A stretch of 64,000 bases of DNA from Bacillota bacterium (GTDB lineage Bacteria > Bacillota > Clostridia > Acetivibrionales > JAEXSP01). The stretch lies in assembly GCA_023453795.1 (NCBI GenBank), contig JAEXSP010000015.1, forward strand, positions 124,001 to 188,000, written 5' to 3'. The notes under the pieces were generated by a model. It did no database searches. It saw only the letters and a list, made by a program, of their open reading frames with translations, and had not been told where the DNA came from. Within the stretch, counting starts at the first letter, position 1. Every line of letters starts with the position of its first letter. The translations under genes were made by a program, and so were the position numbers. Positions 1 through 8,953 of the stretch are shown here, in pieces.

Positions 1-1231
1 TACTCTGCGCTTTTAAATAGCTGGCCCTGTTATTCTCATAAAAGGAATCCGTTAAAAAATATAACATCAATATAGTGTCAGAAAATACTTCCATATAATA
101 ATTTTGATCGTATTTTTGATTAAGAATCTTTTCAAGCTGATTCACAAAAACCTGGCCCTTATCTCTTTCCACTTCATCAAAAAATTCAGGCAGTAAGCCG
201 GCAGCCCATGATATGTCTATATCCTCCGGTATATCAATTATACTCCTTACAAAACTCTCCATTTCAACAGAGCTTTTATTATTTATAACTTCAGGGATAT
301 TTTGTGCACGGACTTTTTCTCTGAATAAATCCCTTTTCATTACCGAACCTGTATTACAACCGCAGGACCGTCGAATAATCAAGCTGCACGGGAGCACCTC
401 CAATTCAGGAACCTGTATACCTTTTATTTTCTCAAGAATAACCTCCATGCCTCGGCTGCCCATCTCAAAAAATGGGGGATGTACTGTTGTTAAAAACGGT
501 TTATCCGCTTCTCTTTCAACCTCATCGTCAAAGCCTACAACAGGAATAAAGGGGAGATTCTTCCTTTCCATCAGTGTAATTACAAACCTTGCATTCAAGT
601 CATTATAAGCTACAATGGCATCAATACCGGTCATCCATAAATTTTCCAGTTTCCTTACGCCATGATCATTTTTATATAATAAATCATCCAGAATGATCTC
701 TTCATCAATGGGGATTCCATATTCTTCAAGCGTATGGAGATATGCTTTATATCTTTGTTCTATACCAGCATGTGATCCTACTCCGCGTATAAAAGCAATC
801 CGTCTGTACTTATGAACCTCTATAAGATGAATCATAACATCCCGCATTGCATTAAAATCATCCCATACTATACTGGTTATACCTTCAATTTCAGCCTCAA
901 GGCTTATTACCGGAAGAAAATCATACTTGTATACAAAGCTGATTGTATCCTCATGGCTGGAAAGCCAGTTTATATTTCCTGTCCAAATAATAAGTCCATC
1001 CAATTTATCAGTGTCAATAAAATCATAAATAGTGGTAGACTCCAATTCATCGCTTAAATTAATCAAACCTCCGGAATAAATGATCAAGTTAACATCATTT
1101 TTTTGCGCAGCACGCTTAAGGCCTTCATCTTGAAGCATCTCCCTGTAACTGACCCTATTATTTTTTATTACCCCAATTGTTGGTCGCAAGTTTTTCTTGT
1201 CCAACACTGTAGTTTCGGAATTATTATTCAT
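1..1231 (-). CDS. LacI-type sugar-binding sensor protein, partial (paralogue of the next gene)
   Basis: The reading frame is open from an ATG at 1231 to the left edge, so about the first 410 residues are visible and the C-terminus is missing. The N-terminus reads MNNNSETTVLDKKNLRPTIG and continues as a periplasmic-binding-protein-like (LacI/RbsB fold) domain of about 300 residues that ends in a CSLIIRRSCGC motif. There is no signal peptide, no membrane segment and no helix-turn-helix, so the domain is probably cytosolic. It is clearly paralogous to the protein at 1254-3875 over the whole visible length, and so probably also continues into a histidine-kinase module (inference). It starts 22 bases after the stop of that gene, behind an AAGGTAGG ribosome-binding site almost identical to that of its paralogue. 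Confidence 0.85.
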   Translation of the reverse strand, partial: MNNNSETTVLDKKNLRPTIGVIKNNRVSYREMLQDEGLKRAAQKNDVNLIIYSGGLINLSDELESTTIYDFIDTDKLDGLIIWTGNINWLSSHEDTISFVYKYDFLPVISLEAEIEGITSIVWDDFNAMRDVMIHLIEVHKYRRIAFIRGVGSHAGIEQRYKAYLHTLEEYGIPIDEEIILDDLLYKNDHGVRKLENLWMTGIDAIVAYNDLNARFVITLMERKNLPFIPVVGFDDEVEREADKPFLTTVHPPFFEMGSRGMEVILEKIKGIQVPELEVLPCSLIIRRSCGCNTGSVMKRDLFREKVRAQNIPEVINNKSSVEMESFVRSIIDIPEDIDISWAAGLLPEFFDEVERDKGQVFVNQLEKILNQKYDQNYYMEVFSDTILMLYFLTDSFYENNRASYLKAQS

Positions 1232-1253
1232 ATAGTATACCTACCTTAAAGGG

Positions 1254-3875
1254 CTATATAAAATCCTGTTTTATCGGTAATAATATAAAAAACGATGTCA
1301 AACCTTTTTGGCTTTCTACACTTATACTTCCATTAAACTCAGCTACAAGGTCATGAACTATGCTCAGGCCCAATCCGGTTCCTTCTCCAAAGGGTTTGGT
1401 AGTAAACATGGGATCAAAAATCTGCCATTTAATTTCTTCAGGTATTCCGCATCCGGTATCCTGAAATGTAAGCCTGGCAAAGCCGTCTCCATTGTTTTCA
1501 AGTATTACTGATATATTTCCTCCATCAGGTTTACAGGCATCGATAGAATTTATAACAAGATTCGTAGCTACCTGTACAAGCTTATTGGGATCACCATAAA
1601 GCTTGATTGAATTGTCAAGGTCTGTAATAAGCCTGCATTTCCCTTTTTTTAATGCAAAGTTCAATATTGATAATGCATCTTTTATTACATTGGCAGCGTT
1701 GAAAACCTGTAAATTCAGAGTATTCATATTTGTGGTCTGAGCTTTTATACCTTTTATAAAACCAGAACTCTTTTCAGAAGCCTGGGCTGCCGATTTTATG
1801 CACTTCATCATATCTGCAGCTATTAATCTGTGATCTTCAGGCAGAACAACTGTATTTCCAATTGATTCTTTATACTCTTGTATCAGTTCACCAAGTTCCT
1901 TTAGCGAAGTGCGCACTAAAGCCAGAGGAGTGTTCATTTCATGTGCAATACCTGCCGTAAGCCGGCCTAAAGATGCCATTTTTTCTGAGATAAGCAGCTT
2001 TTGCTGATTTTCTTTCAATAAACTGTATGCCGATTCAAGCTCACTATTGATTTTTATTAATTCCTGGGCCTTAATCTTCAACTCTTCCACCAAAATAGCA
2101 CTGTGTAGTGCATTACTTATTGCATCATTAATTCTTTCATATTCTGTTGAATCTTCAAGAGTATATGAATACATTACAAACCCAATATTTCTTTTTTTAA
2201 AATACAGAGGCTTTAAAATATAATGAAACTGTTTTTTTAATTGCAGTACCCCTTCCGGTACGAGTTGTTTCGACGGATAAACACCCTTTGGAATACTTAT
2301 ATTTCCATTTTCATTATAAGCCAGTAAAAGACGTGATTTTTCAGTTGAAACGCCACCGTTTTCATATACTGACACAAAACAGGATGAAATCCCCAGATAC
2401 TTCAAGCCATTTGCTATATTCTCCATAACATTATTGATATCATATGTATTGCTGATTACCTGTGAAAATGTAACAATATCAAAATGCGTATGAGTTTGTT
2501 TTAATCTCTTATTTATTTCTGTATGTACCCTCATATCTGCAATAAGGACCGTTCCTTGCTGTAAAAGCATTTTAGCTTTATAATAATCCAAACAGTTATT
2601 TTTAATTAAGGAGTCTATGAGGAGGTGCATAACTATGATAATATCCTGAAAAACCTCTGCGTATTTTTTCCCGGGTGTATAAGCAAAAAGGTTTTTCAGG
2701 TAATCTGCAAAAGCCCCGTTATCTTCCTGAATATCCTCAAAAAATGCTTTCAGTAATTTTTCACACCATTCGGCATCCATACTATCCGGAATATCAACAA
2801 CGCTTTTAATAAATCTTTCGAAGGTTTCAGCATTGATATTACCCGAGTCCGGCGGCATTATACACTGCTTCAACCGCCCTTTATATAAATCCTCTTTAAT
2901 TGCTGAACTGTAAGCGCAGCCACAGCTCTGACGAACTATTAAACTGCAAGGAATTGATTCTGTTTCAGGAGTTTCAAGTCCGTTTATTTTGGCAATTATT
3001 ACTTCTATTGCACGCTTGCCTACTTCATAGTGTGGTGGACGCACTGTTGTCAATCCCGGATTTCCGGCCCGGCTCTCCAGGTCATCATCAAAACCGATTA
3101 TGGGTATCGCGGGCAGGTTTACAGCTTTTAAAACTCTACTTACTGTCCTGGCATTCAAGTCATTACAGCATGCAAGAGCCTCAATACCTTCTCCCCACAA
3201 AGCCTCTATTATCCTGCTGCTTTTATCAAGATTGTCTATTACTCCCTGTTCAACGAAAATACTTCGATCCATATATGCAGCATATTGAAGTGCATTCTCA
3301 TAATTATATAACATATCATGGTCTATAATAAGTTTAGGGTCTATGGGAATTCCATATTCCGTTAGTGTTTCGATATAGGCATCATATCTTCGGTATAAAC
3401 TCATAGGTGAAGTTCCCATAACGAACCCGATTCGTTTGTATTTATGTACCTCTATGAGGTGAATCAATGCATCCCTCATACCTTTGTAATCATCCCATAT
3501 AATGCTTGTAATACCGTCCATTTTAATTTCAAGACTTACTACCGGAAGGTAATTATACTTTTTAACAAACATCTCTGTATACTCAGTACTGGCATGCCAA
3601 TTTATATTTCCTGTCCAGATAATAAGTCCATCCAGCCTGTTTTTATCCACAAAATCAAAAATTGAAATGGCATTTTTATGAAAATCATTTGGAGAAACTA
3701 TCATACCTCCACAATAAACTATCAAATTTACATCATTATCAACAGCCGCCTGTTTGAGGCCTTCACCCACAAGGATGTCCCGCTGCTCAACCATGTTGCT
3801 TTTTATTACTCCAACAGTAAGCCGTCTTTGGAATTTCTTATTATAATCTGTTGTTGGTTCAGAATTACAAATCAT
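1254..3875 (-). CDS. Cytosolic sugar-binding-domain histidine kinase (LacI-type sensor + GAF-like + HisKA/HATPase)
   Basis: Predicted sensor kinase of 873 residues. Order of parts: LacI/RbsB-type ligand-binding domain (about 15-320, ending in CSLIVRQSCGC), a helical linker, a GAF-like region (about 480-620), a short coiled coil, then HisKA with the phospho-acceptor motif GIAHEMNTPLA and a HATPase domain with N-box NLVINSIDAC, G1 DTGCGIP and G2 GTGLGLSI. No signal peptide, membrane helix or DNA-binding domain is visible, which suggests it senses an imported sugar in the cytoplasm. The frame is open further upstream, but the start at 3875 is preferred: it aligns with the start of its downstream paralogue, has an AAGGCAGG ribosome-binding site like that gene, and removes overlap with the upstream gene. 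It lies at the end of the arabinoside gene train. No response regulator is adjacent. Confidence 0.88.
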   Translation of the reverse strand: MICNSEPTTDYNKKFQRRLTVGVIKSNMVEQRDILVGEGLKQAAVDNDVNLIVYCGGMIVSPNDFHKNAISIFDFVDKNRLDGLIIWTGNINWHASTEYTEMFVKKYNYLPVVSLEIKMDGITSIIWDDYKGMRDALIHLIEVHKYKRIGFVMGTSPMSLYRRYDAYIETLTEYGIPIDPKLIIDHDMLYNYENALQYAAYMDRSIFVEQGVIDNLDKSSRIIEALWGEGIEALACCNDLNARTVSRVLKAVNLPAIPIIGFDDDLESRAGNPGLTTVRPPHYEVGKRAIEVIIAKINGLETPETESIPCSLIVRQSCGCAYSSAIKEDLYKGRLKQCIMPPDSGNINAETFERFIKSVVDIPDSMDAEWCEKLLKAFFEDIQEDNGAFADYLKNLFAYTPGKKYAEVFQDIIIVMHLLIDSLIKNNCLDYYKAKMLLQQGTVLIADMRVHTEINKRLKQTHTHFDIVTFSQVISNTYDINNVMENIANGLKYLGISSCFVSVYENGGVSTEKSRLLLAYNENGNISIPKGVYPSKQLVPEGVLQLKKQFHYILKPLYFKKRNIGFVMYSYTLEDSTEYERINDAISNALHSAILVEELKIKAQELIKINSELESAYSLLKENQQKLLISEKMASLGRLTAGIAHEMNTPLALVRTSLKELGELIQEYKESIGNTVVLPEDHRLIAADMMKCIKSAAQASEKSSGFIKGIKAQTTNMNTLNLQVFNAANVIKDALSILNFALKKGKCRLITDLDNSIKLYGDPNKLVQVATNLVINSIDACKPDGGNISVILENNGDGFARLTFQDTGCGIPEEIKWQIFDPMFTTKPFGEGTGLGLSIVHDLVAEFNGSISVESQKGLTSFFILLPIKQDFI

Positions 3876-3876
3876 A

Positions 3877-4170
3877 CTATGTACCTGCCTTGGCATTATT
3901 CCATCTATTCTGTTTTGAAAGCGGGCATACAGAATCCGCAAGCTTTGCCCTTATTTGTACAAAACATCCGCATTTGAGGCACGTCGCACCAAATTCCAGG
4001 TATTCACAATCCCTGCATTGCATTAATCGAAACTCATATACCTCGTCACTGACAAGCTTGATCTTCTTGTTCACTGTCAGCCTCTCAATTGCAGCATTTA
4101 TCTGTTCCTGAGCTATATTTCTTTTTGTATCCACGTTTCCCATACAACTTTTACATTTTGATTCCGGCAT
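3877..4170 (-). CDS. Small Cys-rich, probable zinc-binding protein (DUF6171-like)
   Basis: A 97-residue protein with eight cysteines in paired motifs: CKSC near the N-terminus, CRDC in the middle, CLKCGC, and a final C before the C-terminal tail. The layout suggests one or two zinc ribbons; the central stretch is a charged helix. It resembles small clostridial proteins annotated as DUF6171, but I place that by pattern only. The gene sits between GH51 (23 bases upstream) and the sugar-sensor kinase, whose start codon follows 1 base after this stop, so it is almost certainly cotranscribed and perhaps translationally coupled to the kinase. No function is assigned; a link with the sensor kinase is an inference from position. 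Confidence 0.75.
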   Translation of the reverse strand: MPESKCKSCMGNVDTKRNIAQEQINAAIERLTVNKKIKLVSDEVYEFRLMQCRDCEYLEFGATCLKCGCFVQIRAKLADSVCPLSKQNRWNNAKAGT

Positions 4171-4193
4171 GATTCTTCACCATAAAAGCAGAA

Positions 4194-5672
4194 TTATTCA
4201 ATTTCCAGTAATACTACTGACTTTGAAGGTATTTTACATACAGCATGATTTTCTTGTAATTGTGCATTATTAAACGAATCTATTTTTACACAACTGCTGT
4301 CTTCGAAGGTATTCATGGAGTTCATTTCTCCTGCCGTCAAAACCTTTCCGCTGATGCTCTTTACCGCTGTTCCTCTTATATCAATGTCAACTTCCGTATC
4401 CTGTGAAGGATTCAGATTACAAATAGAAACATGTATTTTCCCTTCATTATCCATTGAAGATGACACACTGATTCCGGGAATCTTTTCCCCGTTATAAACA
4501 TATTCCGTATTTTCAAAATCAACTGCCAAAAGCTGTGCATCCTGATGCACTTTATACATGTCAAACACATGATATGTCGGCGTTAAAAGCATTTTGTCAC
4601 CTTCGGTCAAAATTACTGCCTGAAGAACATTGACCATCTGGGCTATATTTGCCATTTGAACTCTATCACAGTGGTTATTGAAAATATTCAGGTTGATACC
4701 TGTTATTAAGGCATCCCTCAATGTATTTTGCTGATAAAGGAAGCCTGGGTTCGTACCCGGTTCCACATCATACCATGCGCCCCATTCATCGACAATCAAA
4801 CCGACCTTTTTTTCCGGGTCATATTTATCCATGACGGTACTGTGCCTGGTGACCAGTTCTTCCATAAACAGCGTTTGCTTGAGTGTTTTGAACCATTCCT
4901 CTTCGTCAAATTCCGTAGACGAGCCTTTCTTGTCCCATACTCCGGTTGGCAATGTATAATAATGCAGGCTTAGCCCATGCAATAATTGTCCGGCTTCCTT
5001 CATCAGCACCTCGGTCCACCTGTAGTTATCTCCATTCGGGCCGCATGCAATCTTATAGATAATGTTTTCTCCAAAGTTACGTACATAGGTCGCATATCTT
5101 TTATATGTGTCAGCATAATATTCCGGTCTCATATTTCCACCGCAGCCCCAGTTTTCATTTCCAATGCCGAAGTACTTGAGCCTCCAGGGCTCTTCTTTAC
5201 CATTGGCCCTTCTCAAGTCAGCCATAGGAGATTTCCCATCAAAGGTTATATATTCAACCCACTGCTGCATTTCCTGCACCGTACCGCTCCCGAGGTTGCC
5301 GCAGATATAGGGTTCTGCACCGATCATCTCACAAAACGCCATAAATTCATGGGTGCCAAAATGATTATTTTCAACAATTCCGCCCCAATGAGTATTTATC
5401 ATACATGGCCTGTTCTCTTTGGCTCCAATTCCATCCATCCAATGGTATTCATCGGCAAAACACCCGCCCGGCCATCTCAAAACAGGTACATTGAGTTTTT
5501 TAAGAGCTTCAACGACATCGGTACGATATCCTTTGATGTTTGGAATATCAGAAGCCTCTCCAACCCATATTCCCTCGTATATACATCTCCCCAGATGTTC
5601 GGAGAAGTGGCCGTATATATTTTTGTTTATTTTTCCTTTTTTAATATCCGCATTCAGTACCATTTTCAACAT
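4194..5672 (-). CDS. abfA: Alpha-L-arabinofuranosidase, GH51
   Basis: A 492-residue intracellular glycoside hydrolase that removes terminal alpha-L-arabinofuranosyl groups from arabino-oligosaccharides. GH51 hallmarks are visible: RWPGGCFADEYHW near 66-78, the acid/base glutamate E173 in GIGNENWGCGG, and the nucleophile E296 in VDEWGAWYD, with a C-terminal beta-sandwich. Length is typical of the family and no signal peptide is present, so it acts on imported oligosaccharides. The start is supported by AAGGAGG eight bases upstream. Neighbours (GH43, binding proteins and permeases upstream; sugar-sensor kinases downstream) fit an arabinan/arabinoxylan utilisation operon. Confidence 0.96.
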   Translation of the reverse strand: MLKMVLNADIKKGKINKNIYGHFSEHLGRCIYEGIWVGEASDIPNIKGYRTDVVEALKKLNVPVLRWPGGCFADEYHWMDGIGAKENRPCMINTHWGGIVENNHFGTHEFMAFCEMIGAEPYICGNLGSGTVQEMQQWVEYITFDGKSPMADLRRANGKEEPWRLKYFGIGNENWGCGGNMRPEYYADTYKRYATYVRNFGENIIYKIACGPNGDNYRWTEVLMKEAGQLLHGLSLHYYTLPTGVWDKKGSSTEFDEEEWFKTLKQTLFMEELVTRHSTVMDKYDPEKKVGLIVDEWGAWYDVEPGTNPGFLYQQNTLRDALITGINLNIFNNHCDRVQMANIAQMVNVLQAVILTEGDKMLLTPTYHVFDMYKVHQDAQLLAVDFENTEYVYNGEKIPGISVSSSMDNEGKIHVSICNLNPSQDTEVDIDIRGTAVKSISGKVLTAGEMNSMNTFEDSSCVKIDSFNNAQLQENHAVCKIPSKSVVLLEIE

Positions 5673-5730
5673 TTGAAAGGCCTCCTTATTTTATTTAAAT
5701 TCATTAATGTCAGTTTATGGTCATTGTTGA

Positions 5731-6150
5731 TCATACCACTCTGTATATCTTAATATCCAGTCCGGTCTCTGTCGGTATTCCTTCTCCAATGAGTATAGCT
5801 TTGCTTAGAAACTCCAATGCTTTGCTGTTTGTTATTATTCCGGGATACGTTCTGAATAATATATCCTTTGTTTTATTATATATTTTACCATTATTCTCTA
5901 TAAAAATCATGCAGTCTTCTCCTGAATAATCCTTACCCTCAAGCATGTACCTTGCGGATAAAGTATGACTGTCACCATGCTTTCCTATGATTTGTGTATC
6001 ATATCCTCCGGGAAGCACCCTTCCTTCAAAGTACTTCCCTGTAACCTCACCTGTAAATGGAATCATAACAACCGTATCTCCATAATCGTTATTTAACGTA
6101 ATCGGTTCCTCCGGTTTTACATGTACAGTGAATACTTCCTCAAATCTCAA
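5731..6150 (-). CDS. DUF3237 domain protein
   Basis: A 139-residue protein matching the DUF3237 beta-barrel type: a GxVxGKYFEGRVLPGG segment, then a DTQ element and an ARYMLEG strand, and a second half with paired strands. The family has no settled biochemical role but recurs in sugar and aromatic catabolic operons. No signal peptide is seen. The gene lies between the serine hydrolase (28 bases upstream) and GH51 (58 bases downstream) on the same strand, so it probably belongs to the arabinoside operon. The link with hemicellulose metabolism is an inference from context. Confidence 0.8.
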   Translation of the reverse strand: MRFEEVFTVHVKPEEPITLNNDYGDTVVMIPFTGEVTGKYFEGRVLPGGYDTQIIGKHGDSHTLSARYMLEGKDYSGEDCMIFIENNGKIYNKTKDILFRTYPGIITNSKALEFLSKAILIGEGIPTETGLDIKIYRVV

Positions 6151-6178
6151 ATCATTTCACCTCTTGATTCTAATTCTG

Positions 6179-7342
6179 CTATTCCAAACACCCGTTAGCG
6201 ACGGCTCTTACCCTCAGATGATGGTACTCCTCCATATTCGGATCCATCTGATGCATATAGACTACAGAAGAGCCTTCATGGGGGTCTATGGATACATACG
6301 TGCCTAACATTCCTGTCCATCCGAATTCTCCAACGGTTCCGTTTGAATGTCCGTCTGCGGTACTCATCAAGGTCCTGACTCCCAAACCATACCCATAGCC
6401 GGCCAGATATGAATTGGTAAAAGCCTTCAACTGGTCACTGTTCAGATGATTTGTCCGCATCAGGTCAATGGTTTTTCTTCCTATAATTCTTCCCCCATTA
6501 TAACTTCCGGCGTTAGCCAGCATCTGTGAGAATATAAGATAATCTTTGACGGTCGAGTACAGTCCGGCGCCTCCTGCTTCATAAAGTGCATCGGGCTCAT
6601 GAAATTCGTCAAATAGACCGGGAACCTTTTTCAATCCCCCGCTTTCATCCATCCTGTAATAGGACGCCATCCTTGATTCAATTCCGTCCCGGTATCGGTA
6701 ACCGGTATCATTCATGCCAAGGGGGCCGAATATTTCGTCCTGTAAAAATTGTCCCACGGTTTGACCCGAAATTATCTGTATCAAACCCGCTATAATATCG
6801 TGTCCGTAACCGTAAAGCCAATGGGTGCCGGGATCAAATTCAACCGGAACGCTGCCCATTGCTTTAACCTCAGTCACAATGTCAAATTTCCCATATTTTT
6901 TCCGCAGTTCATCCTTAATCCGTAACATCTCTCCGGCTGTCGGCGAATCCCCGGAGTCATAGGGCAAACCGACGGACATAGTGAACGCATCCTTGATAAG
7001 CATGGGATTTTTGGATTTCCTAACATTATATGAGCCGTCTTGTTCTTTAACAAAGACTTTAGTATCCCTGTATTCGGGCAAATATTCGTAAATCGGTTCG
7101 TTTAACAGAAATTTCCCCCTTTCAAACAGCATCATAGCTGCAGTACAGATAACTACCTTCGTCATGGAAAACAGACGGTAGACTGTATCTTCCGTAACCG
7201 GCCTTTGCTCCTCCAGGTCTGCACACCCGAAATACCCCTGATACAAGGTTTTTCCACCTTTAGCTACAGCACAGCCGCATCCGGGTGTACCGTTTTTCAC
7301 AAACTGTTTCAATAATGCTGAAAGATCTTCAAACCCGGCCAT
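6179..7342 (-). CDS. Serine hydrolase, class C beta-lactamase fold
   Basis: A 387-residue member of the beta-lactamase/transpeptidase-like family used by esterases and DD-peptidases. The nucleophile motif SxxK is S59-M-T-K62 in RLFSMTKVV. The second motif reads Y-G-H (179-181) rather than the Y-x-N of true beta-lactamases, and the FGWTGMLGTY stretch takes the place of the KTG-type box. There is no signal peptide, so it is probably intracellular. Given its position between GH43 and DUF3237, deacylation of esterified xylo- or arabino-oligosaccharides is a reasonable guess, but it is only an inference; antibiotic resistance is unlikely. The start has a good AGGAGG-type site. Confidence 0.88.
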   Translation of the reverse strand: MAGFEDLSALLKQFVKNGTPGCGCAVAKGGKTLYQGYFGCADLEEQRPVTEDTVYRLFSMTKVVICTAAMMLFERGKFLLNEPIYEYLPEYRDTKVFVKEQDGSYNVRKSKNPMLIKDAFTMSVGLPYDSGDSPTAGEMLRIKDELRKKYGKFDIVTEVKAMGSVPVEFDPGTHWLYGYGHDIIAGLIQIISGQTVGQFLQDEIFGPLGMNDTGYRYRDGIESRMASYYRMDESGGLKKVPGLFDEFHEPDALYEAGGAGLYSTVKDYLIFSQMLANAGSYNGGRIIGRKTIDLMRTNHLNSDQLKAFTNSYLAGYGYGLGVRTLMSTADGHSNGTVGEFGWTGMLGTYVSIDPHEGSSVVYMHQMDPNMEEYHHLRVRAVANGCLE

Positions 7343-7378
7343 ATTACATGCCTCCTTTTCTAATTAATCGCAAAAGAT

Positions 7379-8800
7379 TTATTCCAGTGTAAAAGAGGCA
7401 AGACTTGCACTTCCCTCGCCCGTATACATAAAGTACAATGCCTTTATACCATCCGGAACAGCAATATCAGCAGAATACTCCGTCCATATATTCGTAAAAT
7501 CAACGGGTATCCTTCCGAGTGCCATACCATCCCAAGAGGTTTTTACCAGGAATGCACCGCGGCAGTATCCACGCACCTTGATTTTGACTCTTTTTACCCC
7601 CAAACAATTAAAGTATTTGAATCCCGCTGCTGCACCGTCTGTCATATTGGCAATAAAGCCGGATTCTTCATCCCCATCTTTTCCATCCTGAGTTATCTTC
7701 GGAAAACGACTGTCCATCCATGCTCCGGGAGCACCGGAATACTTCTCCTCATCCTTGCAAAACAAATTACATGCGATATAGGCCGGATACTCGCCTCTCC
7801 CGGCAAGCGCTTCCCCATTGGAACCGCAGGATGTCATCTCTACCTGGGTAATAGTGCCGTCTTTCCGGAATTCAATCTTTTCTATGCAGCCCTGCCGGCA
7901 GAAATGTGTTCCATTGGTATGCCTGTGATAAAAGATGTACCATTTTCCGTTAACTTCAACAATGCTTCCATGATTATTACCCCCGTAATACATAGGCTTA
8001 TGGGCAGGTTTGTAAGAATCAATATGCAAATCATTATTACTGACAATTACTCCTCTGTATTTAAAATCTTTTGTTGGACATTCGCTGGTAGCATAACACA
8101 GTTCATGCATTACAATCGAAGAATAAATAAAATAATAGGTGTCTCCTTTCTTTCTTATGGAAGGAGCCTCAAAAAACTCATGTCCCTCAAACCCGCTGCC
8201 CTTGCTGTACGGTTCGCTCGGTGCAATAAATACCGGTTCTTCCGTAATGGTTAGCATATCAGGCCCAACCACCGTTACCATGGGACCTTTCCTTGATTTG
8301 TCACCGATACTGCAAAAGCCGGTATATAAATATGTTCTATCTCCCTCTGTCAGTACTCCCGGGTCAAACTGGGGCTGATCGCCCTCTCTCTCACCCAGAC
8401 GTGTCCCATCAGAATAATGTACATATCCGTAGAATTCATACTTTCCTGCAGGGCTGTCACATACAGCTGCCGATACAATCGAGACCTTGTCAAGAACATA
8501 GTACAAATAGTACCTTCCATCCGGTCCGACCGTGACATCCGGCGCATAAAGGCACATGCTGCCGTCGGGATTAAGCGGATCGTCTGTTTTATTGTAAATT
8601 GTACCTTCAAAGCGCCAGTCAGCCAGATCTTCAACCGGTGCAGACCAGCATACATAATCGTTTAAGCAAAATACATGCCCGTTAAATCGGTCATGTGAGC
8701 CATAAACATATACTCTGTTGTTAAAAACATACGGCTCTCCATCGGGTATATATTCCCAGGACGGCAAATATGGGTTGAATCCTTGCTTTTTCAATGTCAT
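7379..8800 (-). CDS. Glycoside hydrolase family 43 with C-terminal CBM6-like domain
   Basis: A 473-residue protein. The N-terminal five-bladed propeller has the candidate catalytic base D20 in the WEYIPDGEPYVF segment, the transition-state-stabilising Asp in APDVTVGPDG and the acid Glu in FEAPSIRKKGDTYYF. Residues from about 345 form a jelly-roll, CBM6-like module. Family members are beta-xylosidases, arabinofuranosidases or arabinanases; the exact specificity cannot be read here. No signal peptide is present, which agrees with a role on imported oligomers. The frame is open to 8824, but the start at 8800 has AAAGGAGT seven bases upstream and is preferred. It follows the solute-binding-protein gene after a structured 153-base spacer. 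Confidence 0.93.
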   Translation of the reverse strand: MTLKKQGFNPYLPSWEYIPDGEPYVFNNRVYVYGSHDRFNGHVFCLNDYVCWSAPVEDLADWRFEGTIYNKTDDPLNPDGSMCLYAPDVTVGPDGRYYLYYVLDKVSIVSAAVCDSPAGKYEFYGYVHYSDGTRLGEREGDQPQFDPGVLTEGDRTYLYTGFCSIGDKSRKGPMVTVVGPDMLTITEEPVFIAPSEPYSKGSGFEGHEFFEAPSIRKKGDTYYFIYSSIVMHELCYATSECPTKDFKYRGVIVSNNDLHIDSYKPAHKPMYYGGNNHGSIVEVNGKWYIFYHRHTNGTHFCRQGCIEKIEFRKDGTITQVEMTSCGSNGEALAGRGEYPAYIACNLFCKDEEKYSGAPGAWMDSRFPKITQDGKDGDEESGFIANMTDGAAAGFKYFNCLGVKRVKIKVRGYCRGAFLVKTSWDGMALGRIPVDFTNIWTEYSADIAVPDGIKALYFMYTGEGSASLASFTLE

Positions 8801-8841
8801 TGCACTTACTCCTTTTCCAAGCACCTGTTTTAGATATTAAT

Positions 8842-8895
8842 AAAATCTCAAGGACATCGAGTCCCTGAGATTTTGAACACATGCCCCGGCATGTT
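8842..8895 (-). promoter_or_regulatory. Two stem-loops in the leader between the binding-protein gene and GH43
   Basis: Bases 8842-8855 and 8861-8874 form a 14-bp stem with one mismatch and a 5-base loop (AAAATCTCA..TGAGATTTT). Bases 8879-8893 form a second compact stem (CATGCC..GGCATG). Both lie downstream of the terminator at 8901-8937 in transcript order. They may mark mRNA processing or stability control, which would let the transport genes be expressed more strongly than the enzymes; this role is inferred. Confidence 0.5.
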
Positions 8896-8900
8896 TCACT

Positions 8901-8937
8901 AAAAAGAGTGCAATGAAAATCGCTTTCCACTGCACCC
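8901..8937 (-). terminator. Rho-independent terminator after the binding-protein gene
   Basis: A 14-bp stem (8906-8919 with 8924-8937, three G-U pairs) with a 4-base loop is followed on the minus strand by five Us. It begins 17 bases after the stop of the gene at 8954, inside the gene train, so it is probably a partial (attenuating) terminator. Confidence 0.8.
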
Positions 8938-8953
8938 TTTTCACTTATATTGC

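Noticed and set aside
812..1057. Plus-strand ORF that resembles another at 3444-3665
   Set aside because: The likeness arises because both are antisense to the same region of the two paralogous sensor genes.
6179..7342. Beta-lactamase
   Set aside because: The SxxK site is present, but the second motif is YGH, there is no signal peptide, and the gene is inside a hemicellulose operon.
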